DNA of 64,000 nucleotides from contig NZ_POUD01000007.1 of assembly GCF_003236395.1 (NCBI RefSeq), positions 1-64,000 of the forward strand. Reading direction: 5' to 3'. How positions within the stretch are numbered: the first letter of the stretch is position 1; every line of letters begins with the position of its first letter. Positions 42,433-51,421 of this stretch are shown here, one piece after another. A model generated the notes under the pieces. It did no database searches and was not told where the DNA came from. It saw nothing but the letters and a program-made list of their open reading frames with translations. The position numbers and the translations under genes were made by a program. Source of the stretch: Nonomuraea aridisoli (GTDB lineage: Bacteria; Actinomycetota; Actinomycetes; Streptosporangiales; Streptosporangiaceae).

Positions 42433-43842
42433 GTGACATTACGGCCCCCGCAAGCGATCGTTCCAAAAGAGAGCACTGCAACGGACGGCAGGATGGGACG
42501 AACATTGGTCGAGAGGGCCGAAGAAACTCCCCGAGTGTCACGCCCGGGCGCCATGACACCGGACCTCACCATTGGCGTGGTCGGACCCCACGATCTGGTC
42601 GAGCGGGTCATGTTGATGGGTCACGCCGCGGCGCCGCTGCCGTGTCGCCTTGTTGCGGCCGCCTATCGCGATGAGCAGGAGGCCCCCGACAAGGTGACGC
42701 GGCTCGGTCCCGGTGTCGACGCGTGCCTGTTCGCCAGCCCGGTCCCCTACGACCTGGCCCGGCGATCAGGTGTGCTGACGATGCCCGCGACGTACGTGCA
42801 ACTCGGCGGAGCAGCACTGGTGGCGGCGCTGGCCAAGGCCGCGATCGACACCCGCATCGACCCCCAGCGGGTCAGCATCGACGTGGTGAGCCGGGCCGAC
42901 GTGGAGGAGGCGTACACCGATCTCGGCATCCCGGCCTCCGACGTGCACAGCCGCGACGAGCCGGGCGCCACCGGCACGATCGCGGCCTACCACGAACGGC
43001 TGGTCCGGCAGGGCGCCACGACGGGAGCCCTGACGTGCCTGCCCGCGGTGGCCGAGCGCCTGCACGCCGCCGGCGTGCCGGTCATCAGGATCAGGCCGAC
43101 GTCGGCGGCGGTCCGTACGGCGCTGCACACGGCGGCGCTGCTCGGGGCGCACCACCGGCTGGAGGAGTCACAGCTCACCGTGGTCCTCGTGGAGGTCCCG
43201 ACGCTGCGCGAGCCCGTACGCCGGGCCGCGCCGCGCTACTGGCGCGACGAGCTGCGGCTGTCGCTGCACCGGCTCCTGGTCCAGGAGGCCAACCGGATCA
43301 ACGCGACGGTCTGGCCCATCGACGACCACAGTTACCTGGTCACGGCCACGCGGGGGTCCATCGCGGCGGCCACCGACGGGTTCCGGGTGCTGCCGTTCGC
43401 GGGCCGGATCAGGGACGAGCTCGGCCTCGCGGTCGAGGTCGGCGTCGGGATGGGCCGGACCACCCACGACGCCGAGTCGCACGCCCGCGCCGCGCTGGCC
43501 CGCACGCAGGCGGGCAAGCAGGCGCAGGGTTTCGCGGTCGACAGGGAGGGCCGGGCGCTGATCCCGGCGCCCCGCATGCCGCCCACGGGCGCGACGGCGC
43601 TCAAGCCCAAGGGGGTCGAAGTGCTGGCCCGGCTGGCGGCCAAGCTGGAGGGCGGCGACACGGTCGTCGACGCCGAAGGCGCGGGCAAGATGCTGGGCGT
43701 CACGCCGCGTACGGCACGGCGGTTGCTGCGCACGCTGGTTGACGAGGGGCTCGCGTGGCCGCTACCGCCGAACCGCACGCCTCAGCCGGGGCGGCCCCGG
43801 CAGCTCTACCGGCTGATCGTGGAGAAGCTCGGTCCACGCTGA
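42433..43842 (+). CDS. One-component regulator paralog 3 (IGVVGPHDLVE family)
   Basis: This 469-residue third member of the family is more diverged than the other two. It keeps TIGVVGPHDLVERVM, VSIDVVSRADVEEAY, the cyclase-like GVGMGRTTHDAESHARAAL and a C-terminal winged helix (MLGVTPRTARRLLRTLVDEGLAWPLPP, then PGRPRQLYRLI). GTG 42433 has GGAAAAG 6 nt upstream and adds about 40 residues before the conserved core; ATG 42493 and ATG 42553 are alternatives. It lies 81 bp after murA. A terminator-like hairpin follows. Confidence 0.7.
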   Translation: MTLRPPQAIVPKESTATDGRMGRTLVERAEETPRVSRPGAMTPDLTIGVVGPHDLVERVMLMGHAAAPLPCRLVAAAYRDEQEAPDKVTRLGPGVDACLFASPVPYDLARRSGVLTMPATYVQLGGAALVAALAKAAIDTRIDPQRVSIDVVSRADVEEAYTDLGIPASDVHSRDEPGATGTIAAYHERLVRQGATTGALTCLPAVAERLHAAGVPVIRIRPTSAAVRTALHTAALLGAHHRLEESQLTVVLVEVPTLREPVRRAAPRYWRDELRLSLHRLLVQEANRINATVWPIDDHSYLVTATRGSIAAATDGFRVLPFAGRIRDELGLAVEVGVGMGRTTHDAESHARAALARTQAGKQAQGFAVDREGRALIPAPRMPPTGATALKPKGVEVLARLAAKLEGGDTVVDAEGAGKMLGVTPRTARRLLRTLVDEGLAWPLPPNRTPQPGRPRQLYRLIVEKLGPR

Positions 43843-43864
43843 CGACCGCCGCCCCGTTCCGGGT

Positions 43865-43900
43865 CCGCCGTCCTGCCTTCCCCCTTCCGAAGGACGGCGG
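43865..43900 (+). terminator. GC-rich hairpin after regulator paralog 3
   Basis: CCGCCGTCCT (43865-43874) pairs perfectly with AGGACGGCGG (43891-43900). A second self-complementary run, GCCCCCGGGGGC (43901-43912), follows at once. There is no T-run. Confidence 0.5.
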
Positions 43901-44192
43901 GCCCCCGGGGGCGCTATCGCACTGACTTTTGTCAATGGGTTGGTTGACGCGGGCGGAGAGGGGTATGTTCTCCGCTGCCCCCGATCGACGCGATTCGGAC
44001 GGGGGCACCAAATCTGTTCCGGTGACCGCTTCCCGGATGCCTCTTCTCCGCCCCTGTGATGCCCCTGCGGCCGTGCTCGGCTGCCTGGTGGGGTAAGGGT
44101 GAGGGCCCCTCTCGCCGAGGCGCGTACGTCGCGTATGCCGCCATGTCATCTCAAGGTCTGAAATCGACCGGCGAACTGTCACCCCGCGGCGC
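43901..44192. other. Non-coding stretch with stem-forming sequence before the exporter gene
   Basis: No gene is visible. TGCCCCCG (about 43976-43983) and CGGGGGCA (about 44001-44008) can form a long stem, and further GC-rich complementary runs follow up to 44130. The layout resembles a structured leader, but the exporter promoter at 44193 looks leaderless. Any RNA would therefore be a separate small transcript or simply decayed sequence. Confidence 0.3.
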
Positions 44193-44198
44193 TACTGT
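44193..44198 (+). promoter_or_regulatory. -10 box of the leaderless EamA exporter gene
   Basis: TACTGT ends 8 nt before ATG 44207, and no ribosome-binding site is visible. Confidence 0.5.
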
Positions 44199-44206
44199 CA
44201 CGAGTC

Positions 44207-45217
44207 ATGACCGTTAACGCCCCTGACGCCAAGGTGACCCCGGCCGTCTGGGGAGCCCTCGCCATCGTCTACGTGGTCTGGGGCTCCACCTACCTCGGCA
44301 TCGCGCTGTCCGTCGAGACGATCCCGCCGATGCTGGCCGGCTCCCTGCGCTTCCTCACCGCCGCCGCGCTGCTCGGCGGGTTTCTCTTCCTGCGCAAGGG
44401 CCGCGAGGCGTTCCGGATGACGCGCCGGCAGTTCTTCGGCGCCGCCCTGGTCGGGCTCTTGCTGCTCACCGGCGGCAACGGCATGGTGGGCGTCGCCGAG
44501 CAGCACATCTCGACCGGCCTGGCCGCGCTGCTCGTCGCCTCCGTGCCGCTGTGGCTGGTGGTGTTCAGGTTCGCCGTACGCGACCGGCCCCGGCCGCTCA
44601 CCCTGGCGGGCGTCCTCGTCGGCCTCGCCGGCGTCGCCGCGCTGTCGCTGACAGGCGGCCAGGCGGGCAGCACGACCGGCATCGTGATCATCCTGGTCGG
44701 CTCGCTGTCGTGGGCGGTCGGCTCGTTCCTGTCGGCCCGCATCGCGATGCCGGCCAACACCTTCGCCGCGAGCACCGTCGAGATGCTCGCGGGCGGCCTC
44801 GGCCTGCTGCTGATCGGCGGCGTGTCGGGCGAGCGGCTCGACCTGTCGGCGATCAGCGGCCGCTCCTGGGCGGGCCTGGTCTACCTCATCCTGGTCGGCT
44901 CGCTGGTCGGCTTCACGTCGTTCGCGTGGCTGCTCGGCCACGCCCCCATCTCGCTGGTCTCCACGTACGCCTACGTCAACCCGGTCGTCGCGGTCGCGCT
45001 CGGCGCGCTGGTGCTGTCGGAGCCCGTGACGATCCAGGTCGTCGCGGGCGGCCTGATCATCCTCGTCGGCGTCGCGCTGGTGATCTCCACCGAGCGGTCA
45101 AAGCGTGCCAAGCGCGTCCGCGAACGCGTCGACGGTGAAGGCGACGTCGGCCTCGGTGTGCGCCGACGACATGAACCACAACCCGCGCGGGACCATGTTG
45201 ACGCCCCTGTCGAGTAG
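44207..45217 (+). CDS. EamA/DMT-family membrane transporter
   Basis: This 336-residue protein has ten TM helices in two EamA repeats (about 12-145 and 155-292). It starts ALAIVYVVWGSTYLGIALSVETIPP, like YedA-type exporters, and the second repeat ends ISLVSTYAYVNPVVAVALGALVLSEPV. The substrate is unknown. The helix bundle ends near residue 292; the last 45 residues are polar, and their codons lie antisense to the end of the aminotransferase gene (120-bp convergent overlap). This suggests that an original stop was lost. Confidence 0.85.
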   Translation: MTVNAPDAKVTPAVWGALAIVYVVWGSTYLGIALSVETIPPMLAGSLRFLTAAALLGGFLFLRKGREAFRMTRRQFFGAALVGLLLLTGGNGMVGVAEQHISTGLAALLVASVPLWLVVFRFAVRDRPRPLTLAGVLVGLAGVAALSLTGGQAGSTTGIVIILVGSLSWAVGSFLSARIAMPANTFAASTVEMLAGGLGLLLIGGVSGERLDLSAISGRSWAGLVYLILVGSLVGFTSFAWLLGHAPISLVSTYAYVNPVVAVALGALVLSEPVTIQVVAGGLIILVGVALVISTERSKRAKRVRERVDGEGDVGLGVRRRHEPQPARDHVDAPVE

Positions 45218-46399
45218 CGCCGCGTGCAGCCGGGTCATCGCGGCCCGGTCGGTGGTCGCGAAGTCCCGGTAGTTCCGCACCGACGACGCCTCGGTGACGT
45301 ACGTCTGGAACACCGGGCCGGGGCCGTCCACCAGCATCGGGACGCCCGCCTTCGCGGCGGCCGAACGCAGGCCCTCCATGAGCTCGGCGCCGCGGGCGTA
45401 CAACGTGCCGTAGACCTCGTCGCGGCGTTCGTCGAGGACGCGCAGCGTGGCCTCGGCGGCGGCGATGCCGACGGGGTGGGAGTTGAACGTGCCGGCGTGC
45501 GCGACCTTGCCGGTCGAGATGTGGTCCATGACGTCGGCGCGTCCCACGAGCGCGGAGACCTGCATGCCGCCCGCCATGGCCTTGCCGAACACCGACAGGT
45601 CCGGCGTGACGCCCAGGTGCTCCTGCGCGCCGCCGGGCGCCAGCCGGAACCCGGTGATGATCTCGTCGAAGATCAGCAGCGTGCCGTGCTCGCGGCACAG
45701 GTGCTGGACCTCTTCCAGGTAGCCGGAATCGGGCTCGATGGCGCCCGTGTTGCACAACACCGGCTCCATGATCACCGCGGCGAGCCGCCCGGCGTGTTCC
45801 TCCATGAGCCGGCGCAGCGCGGGCACGTCGTTCCACGGGCAGACGACGAGGTCGTCGGGGCGGCCGAGCTGCTGTCCCGCCGTGCCGGGGACGGCCGCCG
45901 GCGCGTCGGCCGGGCCGGCCGCGTCGAGCGCGGGGTGCACGCTGAACAGGACCGGGTCGAGCCAGCCGTGGTAGTGGCCCTCGAACTTGAGAATCGCCTC
46001 GCGCCCGGTGTATCCCCTGGCCAGCCGGAGCGCGGCGTGCACGGCCTCGGAGCCGACGGTGTTGAACCGGACCCGCCCGGCCGACGGCACCAGCGCGCAC
46101 AGGCGCTCGGCGACCCGCACCTCGGCGGCGTGCTGGGCGGAGTAGGCCATGCCGCGCGCGGCCTGCGCGGCCACCGCCTCCACGACCTCGGGCGGGCAGT
46201 GGCCCAGCACCGACGGGCCCTGGCCGAGGACGTAGTCGACGTACTCGTTGCCGTCGACGTCCCACAGGCGCGAGCCCTTCGCGTGGTCGACGAAGAGCGG
46301 CACTCCGTCGACCCGGCGGGCGTCGCTGGAGACGCCGCCGGCGAGGTAGCGCCGCGCGTCCGCGTACATTCTGCTGCTGGCGTCCAAGGTCCGCGTCAT
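45098..46399 (-). CDS. Class III aminotransferase, glutamate-1-semialdehyde aminomutase-like
   Basis: This 433-residue PLP enzyme resembles GSA 2,1-aminomutase. It has YVDYVLGQGPSVLGHCPPEV, RFNTVGSEAVHAALRLAR, KFEGHYHGW, IFDEIITGFR and the PLP lysine in FGKAMAGGM, with AGTFNSHPVG after it. No heme-synthesis gene is adjacent, and such stand-alone homologs act on other amino compounds, so I avoid the name hemL. Start ATG 46399 gives MTRTLDASSRMYADAR, typical of the family; the upstream open frame lacks support. It is divergent from the FAH-family gene and overlaps the exporter gene at its 3' end. Confidence 0.85.
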   Translation of the reverse strand: MTRTLDASSRMYADARRYLAGGVSSDARRVDGVPLFVDHAKGSRLWDVDGNEYVDYVLGQGPSVLGHCPPEVVEAVAAQAARGMAYSAQHAAEVRVAERLCALVPSAGRVRFNTVGSEAVHAALRLARGYTGREAILKFEGHYHGWLDPVLFSVHPALDAAGPADAPAAVPGTAGQQLGRPDDLVVCPWNDVPALRRLMEEHAGRLAAVIMEPVLCNTGAIEPDSGYLEEVQHLCREHGTLLIFDEIITGFRLAPGGAQEHLGVTPDLSVFGKAMAGGMQVSALVGRADVMDHISTGKVAHAGTFNSHPVGIAAAEATLRVLDERRDEVYGTLYARGAELMEGLRSAAAKAGVPMLVDGPGPVFQTYVTEASSVRNYRDFATTDRAAMTRLHAALLDRGVNMVPRGLWFMSSAHTEADVAFTVDAFADALGTL

Positions 46400-46514
46400 G
46401 GCGCCATCCAATCGGCGCGCGCGGCCCGCCCACAAGCAAGTGCGCAAGGACGGGGTCGGCATCGCAAGGACGGGGCCTTGTGGCCGCATGCCCGCCGCTG
46501 GTGGGCTTTGAGGC

Positions 46515-47375
46515 ATGTTTCTCGGGCGTGTACGGCGGACGGCCGCCGATCCGGTGGAAGTGGTGGCCTGGCGGCCGGGCGGCGAACTGCTGCCCCTGAC
46601 CGGCCTTACGGGCGGCGACGACCCGGTGGCGATGCTCGCCCACTACGGGCTGGAGCGGCTCACCGAGGAGGCCGACCGGCGGTGGGCGGCGGCGGGTGAG
46701 CTGCTCGCCGAGGGCGACGTGCTGTTCGAGCCGCCGGTGGCGACCTGCACGAAGGTCTGCTGCCTGGCGCTCAACTACGTGGCGCACGCCGAGGAGAGCG
46801 GCCTGGAGGTGCCGCCCGACCCGGTGCTGTTCTTCAAGCCGCCGTCCGCGCTGACCGGCCACAACAGGCCCGTGGTCGCGCCGGCCCGCACCCGCCACCT
46901 GGAGCACGAGGTGGAGCTGGCCGTGGTGATCGGCTCGGTCACCCGCGACCTGCCGCAGGAGCGCTGGCGGGAGGCCGTCGCCGGCTACACCGTGCTCAAC
47001 GACATGACGGCCAGGGACCTGCAGCTCACGAACATCGCCCACAACCAGCCGTGGGACCAGGCGAAGGGCTTCGACACCTTCGCGCCGGCGGGGCCGTACC
47101 TGGCGACGGTGGACGAGGTGCCGGACCCGCAGGACGTCGAGCTGACGCTGGAGGTGGACGGCGAGGTACGGCAGCGGGCGAACACCAAGCAGATGGTGTT
47201 CGGCGTCCCTCGGTTGATCGCGGACCTGTCGGACGGCATGACGCTGCTGCCCGGCGACCTCATCGCGACCGGCACCGTCGCCGGGATCGCGCCGCTGAAG
47301 CACGGCGACGTCATGCGCGCGACCGTGGCCGGAGTCGGCACACTCGTCAACGAAGTGGTATTTCGGTCTGCCTAA
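46515..47375 (+). CDS. Fumarylacetoacetate hydrolase (FAH)-family protein
   Basis: This 286-residue metal-dependent hydrolase/decarboxylase/isomerase-fold protein has a variable N-terminal domain to about 70. The FAH core follows with LALNYVAHAEESG, FFKPPSALTG, the metal ligands HEVELAVVIG (Glu-x-Glu) and the Asp of LNDMTARDLQ, then GFDTFAPAGPYL and GDLIATGTVAGIAPL. It probably acts on a dicarbonyl acid in aromatic or sugar-acid breakdown. GAGG precedes ATG 46515. It is divergent from the aminotransferase and followed by an AraC regulator, which may control the pair. Confidence 0.9.
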   Translation: MFLGRVRRTAADPVEVVAWRPGGELLPLTGLTGGDDPVAMLAHYGLERLTEEADRRWAAAGELLAEGDVLFEPPVATCTKVCCLALNYVAHAEESGLEVPPDPVLFFKPPSALTGHNRPVVAPARTRHLEHEVELAVVIGSVTRDLPQERWREAVAGYTVLNDMTARDLQLTNIAHNQPWDQAKGFDTFAPAGPYLATVDEVPDPQDVELTLEVDGEVRQRANTKQMVFGVPRLIADLSDGMTLLPGDLIATGTVAGIAPLKHGDVMRATVAGVGTLVNEVVFRSA

Positions 47376-47383
47376 ACCGACGT

Positions 47384-47389
47384 TACTCT
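47384..47389 (+). promoter_or_regulatory. -10 box of the leaderless AraC-family gene
   Basis: TACTCT ends exactly 7 nt before ATG 47397. Confidence 0.55.
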
Positions 47390-47396
47390 TGGCCGT

Positions 47397-48467
47397 ATGG
47401 AGTACGCGGTTGGTGTGCTCGTCGACATCGACGACTACATGGCGCTGTCCAGGGCCCGCGGATCCCAGTGGGCGCGCACGCAGCTGGAGCGCGCCGACCG
47501 CGCGATCCGCGAGGTCACCGCGTGCGTCGCGCTGCCGCCCGAGGAGTGGCTGGTCGTCCTGGCCGGCCCCGACCCCCGCCGCCTCATGGACCGGGCGAGC
47601 ACCCTGGCCGAGGACGTACGCGCCCGCATCGGGCGGGCCGGCGAGCTGACGGCCACGGTCAGCCTCGGACGCCCCGGGCTCCCGGCCGAGGCGGAGCGGG
47701 ACGCGCGCCGTACCAACGCCTACAAGCTGGTGCTGGGCGGCGACCGGGTGATCACGGCGCCGGAGGGGGACCGCCCGGAGGGCGGGCCGCCGGTGCGGAT
47801 CGAGCCGGAGCTCGCGCGCGCCGTCCACGCCGGCGACCGCCGGGCGGCGGCGGCGCTGCTGACCGGATGGGTCGACCGCTGCGCCCAGGAACGCGACCTC
47901 GACCCGGCCACGCTGCATCGGTGGCTCGTCGGGGAGCTGCTGTTCGTGGTGGACCTGGTCAACCGGCGCAGGCTGGCCAGCGGCAGCACCGACTGGGTGG
48001 ACGCCTGCGCCCGGCTGCCGATCGCGGAGCTCGTGACGGTGAGCTCCATCCACGAACGCTCATATTTACGGATCTGGGTGGAAGAGATCCTGACGCGGCT
48101 CATCCCCGCGTCCGCCCGCGACATCCTGTCGATGGCCGAGAGCTACATGGCCGCCCACTACGCCGACCCCGGCCTGCGGCTGACCACCGTGGCCCAGGCC
48201 GTCTCGGCGAGTCCCTTCCACATCGCCCACCTGTTCGCCGCCGAACGCCGCACGACGTTCCTGCGCCAGCTGACCGGGCTGCGCATGCGGCACGCCCGGT
48301 CGCTGCTGACGTCGTCGGCGCTGCCGGTGGAGGCGGTGGCCACGCGCTCCGGCTACCAGAGCGCGAAGGCCTTCCGCGGGGTGTTCAAGCGGCACGTGGG
48401 CTGCTCACCCAGCGAATACCGCAGAGCCCACCGGGCTCAGACGAGCGAGCGGATCACCAGGGTCTGA
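47397..48467 (+). CDS. AraC-family regulator with GGDEF-like N-terminal domain
   Basis: This 356-residue protein has an N-terminal region (about 1-120) patterned like a degenerate GGDEF fold ([34 protein letters not shown], then [26 protein letters not shown]). It has no GGDEF active site. A helical middle and a C-terminal AraC double HTH (about 255-350; [55 protein letters not shown]) follow. The last 31 bp overlap the convergent purA 3' end. The target could be the upstream FAH-family gene, 21 bp before it. Confidence 0.85.
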   Translation: MEYAVGVLVDIDDYMALSRARGSQWARTQLERADRAIREVTACVALPPEEWLVVLAGPDPRRLMDRASTLAEDVRARIGRAGELTATVSLGRPGLPAEAERDARRTNAYKLVLGGDRVITAPEGDRPEGGPPVRIEPELARAVHAGDRRAAAALLTGWVDRCAQERDLDPATLHRWLVGELLFVVDLVNRRRLASGSTDWVDACARLPIAELVTVSSIHERSYLRIWVEEILTRLIPASARDILSMAESYMAAHYADPGLRLTTVAQAVSASPFHIAHLFAAERRTTFLRQLTGLRMRHARSLLTSSALPVEAVATRSGYQSAKAFRGVFKRHVGCSPSEYRRAHRAQTSERITRV

Positions 48468-49720
48468 TCGCGGCCCGGGCCCACGCCGATGGCGGAGATC
48501 GGCGCCCCGCTCATCTCCTCCAGGGCCCGCACGTACGCCTGCGCGTTGCGCGGCAGGTCCTCGAACGACTTCGCGCCGGTGATGTCGTCCTGCCAGCCGG
48601 GCAGCTCCTCGTAGATCGGCTTGGCGTGGTGGAAGTCGGTCTGCGTCATGGGGATCTCGTCGTGCCGCACCCCGTCGACCTCGTACGCCACGCACACCGG
48701 GATTCTCTCCAGCCCCGACAGCACGTCGAGCTTGGTGAGGAAGTAGTCGGTGACGCCGTTGATGCGGGTCGCGTAGCGGGCGATCACCGCGTCGAACCAG
48801 CCGCAGCGGCGGTTGCGGCCGGTCGTGACGCCGTACTCGCCGCCGGTGGTGCGCAGCCAGTCGCCCATCTCGTCGGTCAGCTCCGTCGGGAACGGCCCCG
48901 ACCCGACGCGGGTGGTGTACGCCTTGAGGATGCCGATGATCTTCGTCAGCCGGTTCGGCGGGATGCCCGCCCCGGCGCACGCCCCGCCCGAGGTAGGCGA
49001 GGACGACGTGACGAACGGGTACGTGCCGTGGTCGATGTCGAGCAGCGTGCCCTGCCCGCCCTCCAGCAGCACGAACTTGCCCTCGTCCAGCGCCTTCGAC
49101 AACACCAGCGAGGTGTCGGCGATGTGCGGCTTGAGCCGCTCGGCGTAGGCGAGGTACTCCTCCACCACCGCGGCCGGCTCGATGCCGCGCCGGTTGTAGA
49201 CCTTGGTCAGGACCTGGTTCTTCTCCGTCAGCGCGGCTTCGATCTTCTTGGCCAGGATGCCGGGGTCGAGCAGGTCCTGCACGCGCACGCCCATCCGGGC
49301 GATCTTGTCGCCGTACGCGGGCCCGATGCCGCGCCCGGTCGTGCCGATCCTGGCCTTGCCCAGGTAACGCTCGGTCACCTTGTCGAGCGCCTTGTGGTGG
49401 GGCATGATCAGGTGGGCGTTGGCCGAGATCAGCAGGCGCTCGGCGGAGATGCCCCGCTCGGCCAGCCCGTCGATCTCGGCGAGCAGCACGCCCGGGTCGA
49501 TCACCACGCCGTTGCCGATGACCGGCACCACCTCCGGCGACAGGATCCCCGTGGGAAGCAGGTGGAGCGCGTATTTCTGGTCACCGATGACCACGGTGTG
49601 ACCCGCGTTGTTGCCCCCCTGATAGCGGACGACGTAGTCGACGTCGCCACCGAGCAGGTCGGTGGCCTTGCCCTTGCCCTCATCGCCCCACTGGGCACCC
49701 ACGAGAACGGCAGCCGGCAT
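48437..49720 (-). CDS. purA: Adenylosuccinate synthetase
   Basis: This 427-residue GTP-dependent enzyme makes adenylosuccinate from IMP and aspartate. It has the P-loop-like [11 protein letters not shown] at 8-18, [62 protein letters not shown] and KLDVLSG. GGGAGA lies about 9 nt before ATG 49720. A terminator of the upstream DUF3151 gene separates it from that unit. Confidence 0.97.
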   Translation of the reverse strand: MPAAVLVGAQWGDEGKGKATDLLGGDVDYVVRYQGGNNAGHTVVIGDQKYALHLLPTGILSPEVVPVIGNGVVIDPGVLLAEIDGLAERGISAERLLISANAHLIMPHHKALDKVTERYLGKARIGTTGRGIGPAYGDKIARMGVRVQDLLDPGILAKKIEAALTEKNQVLTKVYNRRGIEPAAVVEEYLAYAERLKPHIADTSLVLSKALDEGKFVLLEGGQGTLLDIDHGTYPFVTSSSPTSGGACAGAGIPPNRLTKIIGILKAYTTRVGSGPFPTELTDEMGDWLRTTGGEYGVTTGRNRRCGWFDAVIARYATRINGVTDYFLTKLDVLSGLERIPVCVAYEVDGVRHDEIPMTQTDFHHAKPIYEELPGWQDDITGAKSFEDLPRNAQAYVRALEEMSGAPISAIGVGPGRDQTLVIRSLV

Positions 49721-49736
49721 GGTTCAGTCTCCCGAG

Positions 49737-49772
49737 CACAAAACGAAACCCCTGGCGCAAGTGCGACAGGGG
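49737..49772 (-). terminator. Rho-independent terminator after the DUF3151 gene
   Basis: Read on the minus strand, CCCCTG (49772-49767) pairs with CAGGGG (49754-49749) around a 12-nt loop and is followed by TTTCGTTTTGTG. This is the only clear T-tailed terminator in the window. It lies between the DUF3151 gene and purA. Confidence 0.75.
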
Positions 49773-49812
49773 CTCTTGCGTTGAGAGACTACCCGAACGT
49801 GCTCATTCAGGG

Positions 49813-50223
49813 CTAACCCTTGGTCAGCGCGTCGTAACCCGTCTCCGTGCTGTCCTTCAGGAACTGCAGGCAGCGCTCGGCCTCGTCCTTCTCACCGATG
49901 GCCTGCGCGGCGCGGGACAACGCGTACAGGCAGCGCAGGAACCCGCGGTTGGGCTCGTGCTCCCACGGGATCGGGCCGTGGCCCTTCCAGCCGCTGCGGC
50001 GGAGCTGGTCGAGGCCGCGATGGTAGCCGGTGCGGGCGAAGGCGTAGGAGGTCACGGCATGGCCCTGCGCGAAGTACTCCTCCGCGAGCGCGGCCCATGC
50101 CGCCGGGTAAGCGGGGAACCGGGCGGCCACGTCGGCGGCCTTGACGCCGGATTCCAGCAACTCCCTGGCCTCGGGCAGCTCCGGCAGATGCGTCGGGGGC
50201 GGCCCGGCGAGAAGGTTTTCCAT
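49813..50223 (-). CDS. DUF3151-family protein
   Basis: This 136-residue soluble, TPR-like helical protein is of unknown function, conserved in actinomycetes and commonly next to fba and purA, as here. It has AWAALAEEYFAQGHAVTSYAFARTGYHRGLDQLRRSGW and PNRGFLRCLYALSRAAQAIGE. ATG 50223 (MENLLAGPPPTHLPEL) is the likely start; ATG 50235 is the alternative. A terminator lies just downstream. Confidence 0.85.
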   Translation of the reverse strand: MENLLAGPPPTHLPELPEARELLESGVKAADVAARFPAYPAAWAALAEEYFAQGHAVTSYAFARTGYHRGLDQLRRSGWKGHGPIPWEHEPNRGFLRCLYALSRAAQAIGEKDEAERCLQFLKDSTETGYDALTKG

Positions 50224-50257
50224 AGCACCAGTCATACCCGCCAGGCCGCCGAAGTGG

Positions 50258-51280
50258 CTATGAGATCTTCGTCCCAGCGCTCTTCAGGCTCTGGCACGCC
50301 TCGACGACGCGGGCGGCCATCCCGGCCTCCGCGGCCTTGCCGTACGAACGCGGGTCGTAGGTCTTCTTGTTGCCCACGTCGCCGTCGACCTTGAGCACGC
50401 CGTCGTAGTTCCGGAACATGTGGTCGGCGATCGGCCGGGTGAAGGCGTACTGGGTGTCGGTGTCGACGTTCATCTTGACGACGCCGTACGAGATGGCCTC
50501 GTGGATCTCCTTCAGCAGCGAGCCGGAGCCGCCGTGGAAGACCAGGTCGAAGGGCTTGTCCTTGCCGTACTTCGCGCCGACGGCCTCCTGGATGTCCTTC
50601 AGCACGCTCGGACGCAGCTTGACGTGGCCCGGCTTGTACACGCCGTGCACGTTGCCGAACGTGGCGGCCAGCATGTAACGGCCGTGTTCGCCCAGGCCCA
50701 CGGCCTCGGCGGTGTCGAGCGCGTCGCCGACCGTCGTGTAGAGCTTCTCGTTCATCTCGCCGACGACGCCGTCCTCCTCGCCGCCGACGACGCCGATCTC
50801 CATCTCCATGATGATGCGGGCCCGCGCGCACTTCTCCAGGAGCTCCCTGGCGATCTGCAGGTTCTCCTCCAGCGGGACGGCCGAGCCGTCCCACATGTGG
50901 GACTGGAACAGCGGGTCGAGGCCCTTGGAGACGCGTTCGATCGACAGGTCGATCAGCGGTCGCATGTAGCCGTCGAGCTTGTCCTTCGGGCAGTGGTCGG
51001 TGTGCAGGGCCACGGTGACCGGGTATTTCGCGGCCACCACGCGCGCGTACTCGGCGAGCGCGGTCGCGCCGGTGACCATGTCCTTGACCGTGGTGCCCGA
51101 GAGGAACTCCGCGCCACCGGTGGAGACCTGCACGATGCCGTCGCTCTCGGCCTCCGCGAAACCGCGCAGCGCGGCGTTCAGCGTCTGGGAGGACGTCACG
51201 TTGATCGCCGGGTAGGCGAATCCGCCGGCCTTGGCCCGGTCGAGCATCTCGGCGTAGACCTCTGGAGTCGCAATGGGCAT
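50258..51280 (-). CDS. fba: Class II fructose-bisphosphate aldolase
   Basis: This 340-residue zinc-dependent aldolase serves glycolysis and gluconeogenesis. It has ALHTDHCPKDKLDGYMRPL with the zinc His and catalytic Asp, SHMWDGSAVPLEEN, EMEIGVVGGEEDG, GNVHGVYKPGHVKL and FHGGSGSLLKEI. I chose ATG 51280 (MPIATPEVYAEM), with GGGAG 6-7 nt upstream; ATG 51286 is two codons longer. The DUF3151 gene follows after 34 bp. Confidence 0.96.
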   Translation of the reverse strand: MPIATPEVYAEMLDRAKAGGFAYPAINVTSSQTLNAALRGFAEAESDGIVQVSTGGAEFLSGTTVKDMVTGATALAEYARVVAAKYPVTVALHTDHCPKDKLDGYMRPLIDLSIERVSKGLDPLFQSHMWDGSAVPLEENLQIARELLEKCARARIIMEMEIGVVGGEEDGVVGEMNEKLYTTVGDALDTAEAVGLGEHGRYMLAATFGNVHGVYKPGHVKLRPSVLKDIQEAVGAKYGKDKPFDLVFHGGSGSLLKEIHEAISYGVVKMNVDTDTQYAFTRPIADHMFRNYDGVLKVDGDVGNKKTYDPRSYGKAAEAGMAARVVEACQSLKSAGTKIS

Positions 51281-51408
51281 GATCATCTCCCTGAGAAGTT
51301 ACGGCTTCGGGCCAGGCCCAGTATTCCGAGTGTCTACCCCATGTGGTAGAGCCGACGCGCGCGGGGGTCGTCGTCGAGGCGGTCCCCGGCCTGGTCGCGG
51401 CCACGGGA

Positions 51409-51414
51409 TAGTCT
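51409..51414 (+). promoter_or_regulatory. -10 box of the leaderless dedA-like gene
   Basis: TAGTCT ends exactly 7 nt before GTG 51422. Confidence 0.55.
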
Positions 51415-51421
51415 CTCGGCC

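Noticed and set aside
43932-44144. 70-codon minus-strand frame in the gap before the exporter
   Set aside because: Arg/Pro/Gly-rich shadow-like composition without a start signal.
43901-44192. Riboswitch (for example c-di-AMP type) upstream of the exporter
   Set aside because: I could not match any consensus core, and the exporter seems to start from a leaderless promoter downstream of it.
45098-46399. Naming the aminotransferase hemL
   Set aside because: No tetrapyrrole genes nearby, and many class III GSAM-like proteins in actinomycetes have other substrates.
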